Assembly (NCBI RefSeq): GCF_001729965.1
Contig: NZ_JRWK01000009.1
Coordinates: 1-64,000, forward strand
Reading direction: 5' to 3'
Length of the DNA stretch: 64,000 nt
Origin: Methanosphaera sp. WGK6
GTDB taxonomy: Archaea > Methanobacteriota > Methanobacteria > Methanobacteriales > Methanobacteriaceae
The notes beneath the pieces were generated by a model that worked only from the letters and a program-made list of their open reading frames with translations, was not told the DNA's origin and ran no database searches. The translations under genes and the position numbers were made by a program. Positions 27,679-36,613 of the stretch are shown piece by piece (position 1 is the first letter of the stretch; each line of letters opens with the position of its first letter).

Positions 27679-28981
27679 TACAAAAAAATACAACCACCTA
27701 CTAGACCAAATAAACAAAATACAAAAAAGTACAGGAATAAAAACAGAAATCACATACTACATTACACTAGAACTACTCTTCTACAATACAATAACAAAAC
27801 CTGAAAACACATACCATGTACAACCTGATGAAACAATCTATGATGAAACACAAGATAAATTCTACCTAAATACACTAAACAACAACTTCAACAAAATAAG
27901 AAAATCAAAACAAGTATTCAACAACATATACCTCATAGAAAACTACAACATATACAATAAAAGTAGACTAGAATCACTAAACACACTATACAAGGAAATA
28001 TACAAGATAACAAAACCATTAAACTCAAAAGAATCAGAAATACTCTATAAGACAATACTAAATAATACACAACACAAACCAAAACTTAGAAAAATACAAG
28101 AAAACATACAAGTATTCAAAAAAATAGAAGAAAAACTCATAGAAAACCACTTACAAAAAGAACAACCTAAAATTCTTGAATACAACATGACAACAAATTC
28201 ACTTACCATAGATTACCTACAAAAAAATAATATTAAATTAGATGCCTATGTTAATGACATAATTGAATATAGCTTAATTTTAATGCTAATTACAATTAAG
28301 AACATAGATGAAGAACAATACAATATTATACCTAGAAATAATCTATTTACTGATACACAAAACACTAAATATGATATAATATTAAATATTCCAGAAATCA
28401 AACATGACAACTGGATACAAGATATAAAACAAGATACAACAGATAATAGAGAAGATCTACTTAACATTACATCTTATAAAACAATTCACCAATACCTAAA
28501 AGAAGAAGGTATTCTCTTATACATTACAAAAGAAAATTATTTATATACTAATAACTATGAAGAAATAAGAAGAGATTTAACAGAAAACCACCACATTACA
28601 AGCATTATTTCAACATCAAAACAGATAAATAAACTCTTTGGAAAACAAGAATACATATTACTAATTAAAGACAAAAACCGTGAAGATAAAATATATTTCA
28701 TCAATATTAACTACCAACCAACAGATAAAGATATTGATTATCTCATGGAAATATATAATAAACCAGAAGAAATAACAGACATGGCTCACTTAACAACAAT
28801 AGATGAAATTAGAGAAAATAATTATAATTTAAACTTCACAAGATACATTAACCTATATCATAAGAACAACATCGAACTAAACAATATCATAAACAATATC
28901 AATGAATTAGAAAAAGAGAACCTGGAAAAAAATAAAGAAATTAAGAATTCCTGTGCAAAACTAGGAATTTATTTATATTAA
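27671..28981 (+). CDS. HsdM-like protein lacking methyltransferase motifs
   Basis: 436 aa from ATG 27671 (GGTGAT 10 nt before); codons upstream in frame lie within hsdS. Residues about 230-340 align by eye with HsdM: KYDIILNIPEIKHDN sits where 'fDvi.aNPPf' is expected, IHQYLKEEGILLYITKENYL where 'L..L...G..a.V.p.g.l' is expected, then EEIRRDLTENHHITSIIS, and RENNYNLNFTRYI near the end. The catalytic NPPF is NIPE, and the SAM-binding motif I region (about 168-178, ILEYNMTTNSL) has no glycine. Methylation should therefore be impossible. The N-terminal 160 aa are helical. Coupled to the half-HsdS, it looks like a pseudoenzyme partner. Confidence 0.65.
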   Translation: MTNTKKYNHLLDQINKIQKSTGIKTEITYYITLELLFYNTITKPENTYHVQPDETIYDETQDKFYLNTLNNNFNKIRKSKQVFNNIYLIENYNIYNKSRLESLNTLYKEIYKITKPLNSKESEILYKTILNNTQHKPKLRKIQENIQVFKKIEEKLIENHLQKEQPKILEYNMTTNSLTIDYLQKNNIKLDAYVNDIIEYSLILMLITIKNIDEEQYNIIPRNNLFTDTQNTKYDIILNIPEIKHDNWIQDIKQDTTDNREDLLNITSYKTIHQYLKEEGILLYITKENYLYTNNYEEIRRDLTENHHITSIISTSKQINKLFGKQEYILLIKDKNREDKIYFININYQPTDKDIDYLMEIYNKPEEITDMAHLTTIDEIRENNYNLNFTRYINLYHKNNIELNNIINNINELEKENLEKNKEIKNSCAKLGIYLY

Positions 28982-29000
28982 GTATAATATAAATAGTACC

Positions 29001-29348
29001 ATGATATATCATACAATATATGACTTAGGAATAAGTGAAGAAATACGTTTTATAAACGATTATCTACGTTACTTCATCAAATATTGTAATAATCATCAAA
29101 TCGGACTATATAAAAACGAGTACAATGTATTACATGAGTGCACTCATTATTTTGAAGATTTACTTGGAAAGAAATTAACGGAATTAACTGATGAAGACCT
29201 AAGTGATATACCTAAAACATTAGATTTAATGTGGTCAACAATAGTGAATCTAACGGAACTATACACATTAAATAACATACATGTGGCGCTAGAAGAGCCC
29301 ACATGTATAATTAATGATAAAATTAAATCAATTCTTGAAAAAGATTGA
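29001..29348 (+). CDS. Hypothetical helical protein downstream of the HsdM-like gene
   Basis: 115 aa, not recognised. Helical and mixed-charge (EEIRFINDYLRYFIKYCNNH, LTDEDLSDIPKTLDLMWST). It starts 19 nt after the HsdM-like stop, but the ATG lacks an SD and is preceded by TATAATATAAATAG, so it may have its own leaderless promoter. Its 3' end contains a perfect 8-bp-arm hairpin at 29279-29306. It may belong functionally to the module, but that is only positional. Confidence 0.6.
   Translation: MIYHTIYDLGISEEIRFINDYLRYFIKYCNNHQIGLYKNEYNVLHECTHYFEDLLGKKLTELTDEDLSDIPKTLDLMWSTIVNLTELYTLNNIHVALEEPTCIINDKIKSILEKD
29279..29306. repeat. Inverted repeat inside a coding region
   Basis: ACATGTGG (29279-29286) and CCACATGT (29299-29306) are perfect inverted arms, extended by GCT/AGC (29288-29290, 29296-29298) around an AGAAG loop. 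The local GC content is well above the surroundings. It lies within the last codons of the 115-aa gene; no T-run follows, so it is not a standard terminator. Confidence 0.6.
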
Positions 29349-29520
29349 ATTTAACCTCCCATATTTTTACTAAATTTTATTAGAATTATTTTATGTAAAA
29401 ATTAGCTATTTTTAACTTAATTAAACAAAAATAAGTTAAATTTTTTAGAATTAGAATTATTTTATTTTTTGAAAAATATTTTTAAAAAAAAGTTATTGTA
29501 ATAGTAAATAACTAATTTAA

Positions 29521-30912
29521 TTATTCACTACTACTTTTTTGTCCAAAGTTTCCTCTAAGACGTCTGATAAATAAGGTTGCCCAGGTTAAACTTACTAATC
29601 CACCAAGTATTGAACCTACAACTACACCCCAGTAAATACCAATTTCTCCCATTCCCATTACTACACCAAATAAGTATGAGAATAGAACTTCAAGTAAGAA
29701 TGCTCTGATAAATGTTAATATGAATGATGTAATTCCTTTTCCAACACCTTGGAACATCATAGCAGAACACATACCAAGACATACACCATATATGAATAAA
29801 CATATTATACGTAATAGATTTGAAATTAATGGTGCTAGAGATGCACTTGAACTATATGCAAATACCATACTAATTTGTGGTGCAAATATATAGAATAGTA
29901 TTACCATTACTGTAGTTACAAGTAATCCAAGTTTAAGTGTGTAAACAAAGGAATCTTGTAAACGTTTGTAATCCTTAGAACCATATGATGCGCCTACTAC
30001 TGTAAGTAGTGCTGTACCGAATCCCATGAGTGGAATCATTGCAAGTTGAATTAATCTGAAACCTGCTGTATATGTTGCTACTGCTATTGTTCCTGATACT
30101 AATACTAATAAGTAGTTTTCAATCATACCAAGTACACTGAATATTAGGTTTTCTGCAGTTGATGGTACTGCTACATTTAATATATTACCTACTAATTCCG
30201 TACTGTATTTGAAGTTTTTAAATGATAAATCAAGGTATGTATCTTTTTTGTAATGCATCCAATATAATAGTACAAGACAGCTAACAAATCCAGAGAGTAC
30301 TGTTGCCCATGCTGCTCCATCTATTCCCCATCCAATTATGTATATGAATATTGGATCAAGAATTATGTTAAGTATTGCAGTTATTGCCATAGAGTACATT
30401 GCTCTTTTAACGTCACCTTCAGAACGTAGAATTGCAGTTCCTACATTACTGTATATGAATACTATCATGAACATGAATACAATGTTTCCATAGGATAATG
30501 CGAGATTTAATGAACTTCCAGCACCCATTAATTCAAGAATTGTTGGAAGTATAAAATACATTATAATAGAACCAAGTATACTTATTATTAATGTTAACAG
30601 TAGACTATGTAGTGCTGCATTGTTTGAACCTTCATAATCTTTTGATCCGATGAATCTTGCAATAAGGCTGTTTGCTCCAGCTCCAATTCCATTACCTAAA
30701 CCTACAAGTATCATAAATAATGGTGTTATAAATCCTATTGCTGCTAATGCATCTGCTCCTAGTCCTGCTACCCATATACTGTCAGCTAGGTTGTATGCCA
30801 TGATTAAAAACATACTGACCATCATTGGCCATGCTAATTTCTTTATAGCTGTTTTGTAGTCACCGAGTATTAAATCTATATTACTATTTTTTCCTTTTTC
30901 ATTTTGGCTCAT
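29521..30912 (-). CDS. MATE family efflux transporter
   Basis: 463 aa, about 12 membrane helices. AWPMMVSMFLIMAYNLADSI, GLGADALAAIGFITPLF and GNGIGAGANSLIARFIGSKD are the conserved first-half MATE motifs, repeated in weaker form in the second half (VVGASYGSKDYKRLQ). MATE pumps export cationic drugs or metabolites with Na+ or H+. It overlaps the MarR gene by 4 nt (ATGA), with the SD GGAGG inside the MarR end, so both are one leftward operon under probable MarR control. Confidence 0.92.
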   Translation of the reverse strand: MSQNEKGKNSNIDLILGDYKTAIKKLAWPMMVSMFLIMAYNLADSIWVAGLGADALAAIGFITPLFMILVGLGNGIGAGANSLIARFIGSKDYEGSNNAALHSLLLTLIISILGSIIMYFILPTILELMGAGSSLNLALSYGNIVFMFMIVFIYSNVGTAILRSEGDVKRAMYSMAITAILNIILDPIFIYIIGWGIDGAAWATVLSGFVSCLVLLYWMHYKKDTYLDLSFKNFKYSTELVGNILNVAVPSTAENLIFSVLGMIENYLLVLVSGTIAVATYTAGFRLIQLAMIPLMGFGTALLTVVGASYGSKDYKRLQDSFVYTLKLGLLVTTVMVILFYIFAPQISMVFAYSSSASLAPLISNLLRIICLFIYGVCLGMCSAMMFQGVGKGITSFILTFIRAFLLEVLFSYLFGVVMGMGEIGIYWGVVVGSILGGLVSLTWATLFIRRLRGNFGQKSSSE

Positions 30913-31394
30913 ATATAACCTCCATTATACTTCATCATCTGTATTATTTTCATAAATTCTATTGATTTTTCCAGAAGTGTTATTAAGAATGGATATATTT
31001 CTTCACGGGAACTATTACTATTTTTTAATATTTCATTTTCTCTTTGTAGTATTCCTTCATTAATTTTTCTAATTAAATTTGTTCCATCGTGTGTTAATCT
31101 TATCTTATTTTGTCTTCTGTTTTTATCATCTTCGACTCTTTCGATAAGTTGTTTATCTTCAAGTGTTCTTAAATTTCTTGTTAACAGTCCATTATCCATT
31201 TTTAAGTCTTTTGCTATGTCTTTTTGATGTACGAATCCTCGTCCATTTAATTCCATTAGTATTGGAATGTCTTTCATAGCTATTTCTTTATCTTTTAGTT
31301 GATTGTTGAAATAATTCAATTGTGATTTAAATAACATTAAAAATAGAAATGTGACTGATGTATATTTATCAAAGTGACAGTTCAAGAATTTCAC
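30909..31394 (-). CDS. MarR family transcriptional regulator
   Basis: 161 aa. wHTH: MELNGRGFVHQKDIAKDLKM, DNGLLTRNLRTLEDKQLIER and VEDDKNRRQNKIRLTHDGT with the typical wing. First gene of the operon with the MATE pump; such pairs usually derepress the pump when a ligand binds the regulator. No clear palindrome could be picked in the short AT-rich upstream region (31395-31506). Confidence 0.9.
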   Translation of the reverse strand: MKFLNCHFDKYTSVTFLFLMLFKSQLNYFNNQLKDKEIAMKDIPILMELNGRGFVHQKDIAKDLKMDNGLLTRNLRTLEDKQLIERVEDDKNRRQNKIRLTHDGTNLIRKINEGILQRENEILKNSNSSREEIYPFLITLLEKSIEFMKIIQMMKYNGGYI

Positions 31395-31506
31395 ATCACT
31401 TCTTTTACAATATAATATTTATACTTCAGAATATATATAATTATTAAAAATATCAAAAATTGAAAATATAAAATATTTAGAAATATAAGAAAAAATTTAA
31501 AGAAAA

Positions 31507-32382
31507 TTAGTTTAATTGGATAACATCATCTACTATATTATCATAAACAGAATAATATTCATAATTAGATTTAATATCATTTAAAACCTGAATAGATTCT
31601 CTATTATTAGATAAAAGATAAGTTAATTGCATGAATTCTCTAATAGTATCATACTTAAAATTAACATCCATATTATCATCCAATGTTAAATCCATATGTA
31701 TTTCTTCTCGTGAATCCTTTAAAAACTGATTATGAATTTCTAACATTAAATCATCAGTTATAAAATTACTTAAAATATCTATCACATCTTCTGCTAAATA
31801 TTTACCAAATAATATAGCTTCCTGAATTAATTCATCAGTTAATACATATTCTTTCTTATTAGCTCTGATTAACTCCAGTAATTCAATAAATGATCCATAA
31901 CTATTATATTCTGGTGGTAGAAAATAATTTTCAGTAGTATGTGCTGCAAATTCATTAATTAAAATCATGAGAGGTGTATAAGTAGTACAATACCATGTGA
32001 ATGATTCAATAATAACATTTTTCTCACAATCCAACACTCTAGCCAATATTATTCCCATTATTTCACATATAATATGATGGGTTAATTCATGAATTATTGT
32101 AGCTATTAACTCAGATTCACATATACCATGGGTTAAAAAGATTACATTAGCACTATAATGGCCAACATCCCCATCATCTCCCTCATAGACACATGTTACG
32201 AAATTATTTGCAATACGTACCATTTTCATAAAACAAGAATCATCACTATCGTAATTTAAATCATTTACTGAGGATATAATCTCTTCTAAAACATCGTTAT
32301 AGATTTTTTCCTCTACTGAAAAGGCATCAATCTTTCTGAAAACATTTTCACTAAAGAAATCATTAAAAGAATTAATTAACAT
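31507..32382 (-). CDS. Putative zinc metallopeptidase-like protein (HExxH)
   Basis: 291 aa. IATIIHELTHHIICEIMG has HExxH (His98-Glu99, His102) and INEFAAHTTEN supplies a possible third ligand (Glu143), a gluzincin-like spacing. N- and C-terminal parts are acidic and not recognised. No signal peptide, so cytoplasmic. ATG follows GAGGAAAAAATCA. Substrate unknown. It is divergent from the small genes at 32477. Confidence 0.6.
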   Translation of the reverse strand: MLINSFNDFFSENVFRKIDAFSVEEKIYNDVLEEIISSVNDLNYDSDDSCFMKMVRIANNFVTCVYEGDDGDVGHYSANVIFLTHGICESELIATIIHELTHHIICEIMGIILARVLDCEKNVIIESFTWYCTTYTPLMILINEFAAHTTENYFLPPEYNSYGSFIELLELIRANKKEYVLTDELIQEAILFGKYLAEDVIDILSNFITDDLMLEIHNQFLKDSREEIHMDLTLDDNMDVNFKYDTIREFMQLTYLLSNNRESIQVLNDIKSNYEYYSVYDNIVDDVIQLN

Positions 32383-32476
32383 TGATTTTTTCCTCTACCC
32401 CAGTTTTTTGTTATAATATAATTTATAATCTTATAACTATATAAATAATGTATAAAAAGACTATGAGAATATTTAT

Positions 32477-32884
32477 ATGAATTTTAATAATAAAGAAAAA
32501 ATAATCAATTTATTAAATATTAATAATGATGAATTTAAATATATAACTGATTTAAATAAACGAAATCTTGTTTTTGAAGCTATGATAAAAGACAAGATAG
32601 ATGAAGAAATTATAGAAAACAAATGCATACTCATATTACAGAAAAGTACCTTGAAAATAATTAAATTCTCCCTTGATGAAAATAACTGGACAGGTAACAC
32701 ATTAATTTATTATAAATCAATTGATTTAATAAATACATTGATTGTTAATGATACTAATTATGCTACAATACATGTTGCTTCTATGAAACTATTATTAGAA
32801 TTTAAAGATAAAGAAGTAATGCATGAATTCTACAAAGAATTAACATACAAAACAAATACATTAAAAGAAAGAAAATTTATATAG
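32477..32884 (+). CDS. Hypothetical protein
   Basis: 135 aa, not recognised. No SD before the ATG; the preceding sequence GAGAATATTTAT suggests a leaderless or weakly initiated message. Mixed helix/strand, no cysteine motif or membrane segment. It ends 12 bp before the ferredoxin gene and is probably co-transcribed with it, perhaps as a partner protein. Confidence 0.6.
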   Translation: MNFNNKEKIINLLNINNDEFKYITDLNKRNLVFEAMIKDKIDEEIIENKCILILQKSTLKIIKFSLDENNWTGNTLIYYKSIDLINTLIVNDTNYATIHVASMKLLLEFKDKEVMHEFYKELTYKTNTLKERKFI

Positions 32885-32896
32885 GAAGTTAAGAAT

Positions 32897-33091
32897 ATGA
32901 CTGTTATTATTAATGAAGATAACTGTAATGGAGTAAGTAATTGTGGAGCTTGTCTTGAATCCTGTGTTCTAGGCATGTTAAATGTAGTTGAAGATAAACC
33001 TAAAGCTAAAATACTTGGCTGTGTAGATTGTGGATTATGTATAAATGCTTGTCCAAGCGGTGCTATTGAAAAAAAGAAAAGTGTAATATAG
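32897..33091 (+). CDS. 2[4Fe-4S] ferredoxin
   Basis: 64 aa. The two cluster motifs are CNGVSNCGACLESC (first, with one extra residue before the CxxC) and CVDCGLCINACPSG. This is a dicluster bacterial-type ferredoxin, an electron carrier for low-potential reactions in methanogens. SD-like GGAAGTTAAGAAT precedes the ATG. It follows a hypothetical gene by 12 bp. Confidence 0.88.
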   Translation: MTVIINEDNCNGVSNCGACLESCVLGMLNVVEDKPKAKILGCVDCGLCINACPSGAIEKKKSVI

Positions 33092-33414
33092 TTAAAACTA
33101 CTAAAAACACTTTATTTTATTTTGCTTATTGTATTAAATTACATTACAAACTTTTTTTAACACATTCTTCACCCACTTCATCAAGTCTTGACGTATCTGT
33201 AGCTTGAATATTATTCTTTTCTAATTCATTTTTAACAATGGAAATTACCGTAAAATTCCAATAATATACGATTAACTATGATTTACTATTAACACTGTTT
33301 TTCATCACTAACCATATCCATGATAAATATAGAAAAAAATAATTGTATATTATATATATTATTAAAAATAAAATTAAAAAATAAGTAGTTAAAAGTTTAA
33401 AGGAGTTTCTAAAA
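33092..33414. other. Spacer with a possible decayed leftward gene end
   Basis: At 33144-33270 on the minus strand an open frame without a start encodes a protein-like tail, IVKNELEKNNIQATDTSRLD then EVGEECVKKSL and stop 33144. It may be the 3' remnant of a lost gene. The rest is AT-rich, with the SD AAAGGAG for the gene at 33415 at its right end. Confidence 0.35.
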
Positions 33415-33825
33415 ATGGATATCAGGACAATAGAAGTTATTCCAAAACAAATAGATATTGACATTATAATTCAACACTGTAAATGTACTTATAATAATAA
33501 AACTGTTGAATTTAAAGTAACACGTGATGAAAATGGATTATATGATGACATACTATTTCCTACCTCAAGTGGTGAACTAGATTTTGAGTATAGTGGTGAA
33601 GATATTAATGACCCAGACATACAACTCATACTAGGAGCAATAGATCAAGGCGAATACATTCAACCACTACGAGCAGAAGCAATTGGAATGACATTTCCAA
33701 TGAATCATGAAAGTATCAAACCAAACCACTATGATATGCATTTTCCAGCACCATACTACCTTGATGAAGAAGGAGAAATTATAATAACACTAATTCGTAA
33801 TGAAATTGTTATTAAAGACCAATAA
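33415..33825 (+). CDS. Hypothetical protein
   Basis: 136 aa, not recognised. ATG after AAAGGAGTTTCTAAAA, a good SD. Mostly beta, acidic: CKCTYNNKTVEFKVTRDENG near the N-terminus and the end YLDEEGEIIITLIRNEIVIK. Two nearby Cys (CKC) do not form a clear metal site. Intact and isolated. Confidence 0.65.
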   Translation: MDIRTIEVIPKQIDIDIIIQHCKCTYNNKTVEFKVTRDENGLYDDILFPTSSGELDFEYSGEDINDPDIQLILGAIDQGEYIQPLRAEAIGMTFPMNHESIKPNHYDMHFPAPYYLDEEGEIIITLIRNEIVIKDQ

Positions 33826-33944
33826 CCTACAAATCTTTTTTTTATTAAATTTTTTCATAAGCACTTAACATTATTCTTAATAAAATTAATATTAACATAC
33901 TAGAAAAGATAAATACTATAAATAAAATCTAGAAGATGTATTAA

Positions 33945-35585
33945 ATGAATTGGAAAAAATATTTTGATGAAACAAGACTAGAACGTGGCTATGAATATTA
34001 CAAGAAGGGGTATGTATATGATATTGTTATTAATAATAATTTAGTAACAAGTAAAGTAGAAGGATCCTATTATAATACCTATGATGTAAGTATAACATAC
34101 AATGATGATGAAATTGAGTCAATGTATTGTACATGTCCTTATGCATACAGTAGTGATAATTGTAAACACATGGTAGCAACACTCCATAAAATGGAGGAAA
34201 TAAGGAAATCCAAGAAAAAAATAATTAGTCCGGGAAATAAAAATAACCAATTCTATAATACACTATATGATCTTAATGAAAATGATTTGAAAAATTATAT
34301 TTATAATAAATATAATCATGATACTAATTTCATATCTGATTTTTTAAATGAATTTCAAAAAGAATCCGACTCTAATATAGCATACTGGGAAGCAGTGTCA
34401 ACATTAAATAACCTTTTTAACGTAGATATGAAAGAATTATATAATTATAGTGAGTATTATGAGGAAACACCATTTCATCAGTTGCTTGAATCATTTATTG
34501 AAAAGGATATAAGATTACTTTATAAACAAGAGAAGTATGTGGAAGTACAAGACTTATTATATACAATATATGAAGAAATTGCAACAAAAGAAGATATTGA
34601 TTTATATATAATTATAGATGATATTTTAGCAGCCTGTGATAGTTATTTATCAATGATAATTGAAGTACAGGATAAGATAGAGCAGGATGAAACATTTAAT
34701 TATATTACAAATAATATAAAATATGAATATAATCAATACACAACACCACACTTAGCACGAATTGGTATAACATATTATACTACTAAAGATTACCAAAAAC
34801 AACTTGAAAAAGTATTAGATGAACTAATTGAAGAAACAAGTAATATATCCGAAGAAATACTACTCTTAAAGTATGAACTTATGAAGAAAATGAAATACCC
34901 TATAAAAAATCAGGAAAACTACCTACTAAAATACAAAATGTGTCCACAAATACTAGAAATATTAGTTGATAAACAAATTAAAGATAAACAATACCAAAAA
35001 GCAATAGACCTACTTGAAGAAAAACAAGAAACTCATGAAACACTAGAAGACACAGAAAAACTAATGCAATTATACCTCAAAACAGACGACACAACACAAT
35101 ACAAAAAACAACTAAAAAAACTATTATACAAAAACATACCTGAAATGAAATATATCCAACAACTAAAAAATGTATGTACACTAGAAGAATGGATTATAGA
35201 ACTTGAACAATTAATAACAAATTACACTAAAACACACCACTATGAATTCCTAAATGAAATATACATAAGTGAAGAAAGATATGAAGACCTATACCAAAAT
35301 ATAATAACAAATTGCCCCATAGATTCCATAGACACATACAGGAAATTCTATGAAAAAGAACATGGACAGGATATAATAAAAATATATGAAAAACTAGTAC
35401 GTGAAGAAGCAAAAACAGCAAAACATAAAGGAGCCTACTTAATTATAACAAAATACCTTAAAAACATGCTAAAATACCCTGAAGGAGCAAAAACTGTAAA
35501 ACCATTAATTAAAACTTTAAAAAATAAAAATAAAAGAAAAAGAGTACTTATAAAAGAATTAAATGAAATAGAAGAAACTTTATAA
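33945..35585 (+). CDS. SWIM zinc finger protein
   Basis: 546 aa. A SWIM domain sits at residues 60-76, with Cys62, Cys64, Cys73 and His75 (CTCPYAYSSDNCKHM), preceded by the usual RGYEYYKKGYV helix. The remaining 450 aa are helical repeats rich in Glu/Lys/Tyr, likely TPR-like (e.g. AIDLLEEKQETHETLEDTEK). SWIM proteins bind DNA or proteins; archaeal members are poorly known. Codon use shifts within the gene, with T-ending codons in the first half and C-ending (ATA, CTA, TAC) in the second. Confidence 0.82.
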   Translation: MNWKKYFDETRLERGYEYYKKGYVYDIVINNNLVTSKVEGSYYNTYDVSITYNDDEIESMYCTCPYAYSSDNCKHMVATLHKMEEIRKSKKKIISPGNKNNQFYNTLYDLNENDLKNYIYNKYNHDTNFISDFLNEFQKESDSNIAYWEAVSTLNNLFNVDMKELYNYSEYYEETPFHQLLESFIEKDIRLLYKQEKYVEVQDLLYTIYEEIATKEDIDLYIIIDDILAACDSYLSMIIEVQDKIEQDETFNYITNNIKYEYNQYTTPHLARIGITYYTTKDYQKQLEKVLDELIEETSNISEEILLLKYELMKKMKYPIKNQENYLLKYKMCPQILEILVDKQIKDKQYQKAIDLLEEKQETHETLEDTEKLMQLYLKTDDTTQYKKQLKKLLYKNIPEMKYIQQLKNVCTLEEWIIELEQLITNYTKTHHYEFLNEIYISEERYEDLYQNIITNCPIDSIDTYRKFYEKEHGQDIIKIYEKLVREEAKTAKHKGAYLIITKYLKNMLKYPEGAKTVKPLIKTLKNKNKRKRVLIKELNEIEETL

Positions 35586-35587
35586 TA

Positions 35588-36385
35588 CTATTCATAAAAT
35601 TCTTTTCTTCTTAAACTAGTATAATACTTAGACTTCCTACACATACTACTAGCACTCAAATCAACATCAGCAAATAATAACTCCTCACCAGTACCAGCTA
35701 TTGCTATTGTTTTTCCATTATAATCAGAGACTACTGATTTACCATAGAAATTCATTTCATCTTCAACTCCAACCCTATTACACATTGCAATATTTACACT
35801 ATTTTGAAATGCTTGTATTTTTATCTCCCATTCAAATAAATCTTCTGGTTCTTCTGTCGTATTTGCTGTTGGTATGATTATAAGCTCTGTACCACGTAGA
35901 GCTTGAGTTCTTATACTTTCAGGATAATGTCTATCAAAACATACAACAATACCTATCTTACCAAATTGTGTGTTAAATACATTAAATCCTTCCTCTGATG
36001 GTGTGTAATAGTCTTGTTCATAGAACTTTTTACATTGGGCTATATGAACCATATTTTGTTTTCCAATTATTTGTCCATGATTATCTATAAGTAGACTCAT
36101 ATCATAGTATTTACCATTATCCAAGATATAGAAGTTAGGACTAGCATGAATATTATTTTCTCTACATACATCACACATTCCAGTTATATATTCTGAGTTT
36201 AATTCTATTGAATATTGTTTTTTATCTAATTTCATGTATTGTGGAAAAAATTGTGTTAGTTGTACTTCTGGGAAACATATTAAATCAGCATTAGTTTTAG
36301 CTGCTCTTCTTATTAGTTTTAATGATTTTTCATAGTTTTCATCCATTGATTGACTCATACTCATCTGTGCTAATGCTAATTTCAC
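35588..36385 (-). CDS. Carbon-nitrogen hydrolase (nitrilase superfamily)
   Basis: About 265 aa from GTG 36385 (AGGTGAT just upstream). The catalytic triad regions are CFPEVQLTQF (Glu), the Lys region near IAQCKKFYE, and GIVVCFDRHYPESIR (Cys). Overall length and motifs match nitrilase-like amidases that cleave C-N bonds; the substrate is unknown. It is the last gene of a leftward operon with a Zn-ribbon protein and a ketopantoate-reductase-like enzyme, spacing under 15 nt. Confidence 0.88.
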   Translation of the reverse strand: MKLALAQMSMSQSMDENYEKSLKLIRRAAKTNADLICFPEVQLTQFFPQYMKLDKKQYSIELNSEYITGMCDVCRENNIHASPNFYILDNGKYYDMSLLIDNHGQIIGKQNMVHIAQCKKFYEQDYYTPSEEGFNVFNTQFGKIGIVVCFDRHYPESIRTQALRGTELIIIPTANTTEEPEDLFEWEIKIQAFQNSVNIAMCNRVGVEDEMNFYGKSVVSDYNGKTIAIAGTGEELLFADVDLSASSMCRKSKYYTSLRRKEFYE

Positions 36386-36394
36386 CAATATCAC

Positions 36395-36610
36395 CTATTC
36401 ATCTAGATTAAATTCTCTTTCAAGTCTTGCATATAATGTATTATTATCAAATGCTTTTTTTGCTTTATCTCTTATTTCTGGTGGTAAATCCACATGTATT
36501 CCACATTGTGGACATTTAACTGTTCCTCCTCCACAACCATATCCACAATCACATTTTCCAGCCCTTCTATGATCAAATTCACATCCACATACATCACAGG
36601 TTAATTGCAT
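36395..36610 (-). CDS. Small zinc-ribbon protein
   Basis: 71 aa. Cys pairs: LTCDVCGCEFDHRRAGKCDC then GYGCGGG and VKCPQCGIHVD, enough for one or two zinc ribbons; the C-terminus is an acidic helix. The ATG lies 3 nt after the upstream gene's stop, with GAGGAAAGTGA as SD inside it. Probably an accessory or nucleic-acid-binding protein of the operon. Confidence 0.8.
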   Translation of the reverse strand: MQLTCDVCGCEFDHRRAGKCDCGYGCGGGTVKCPQCGIHVDLPPEIRDKAKKAFDNNTLYARLEREFNLDE

Positions 36611-36613
36611 ATT

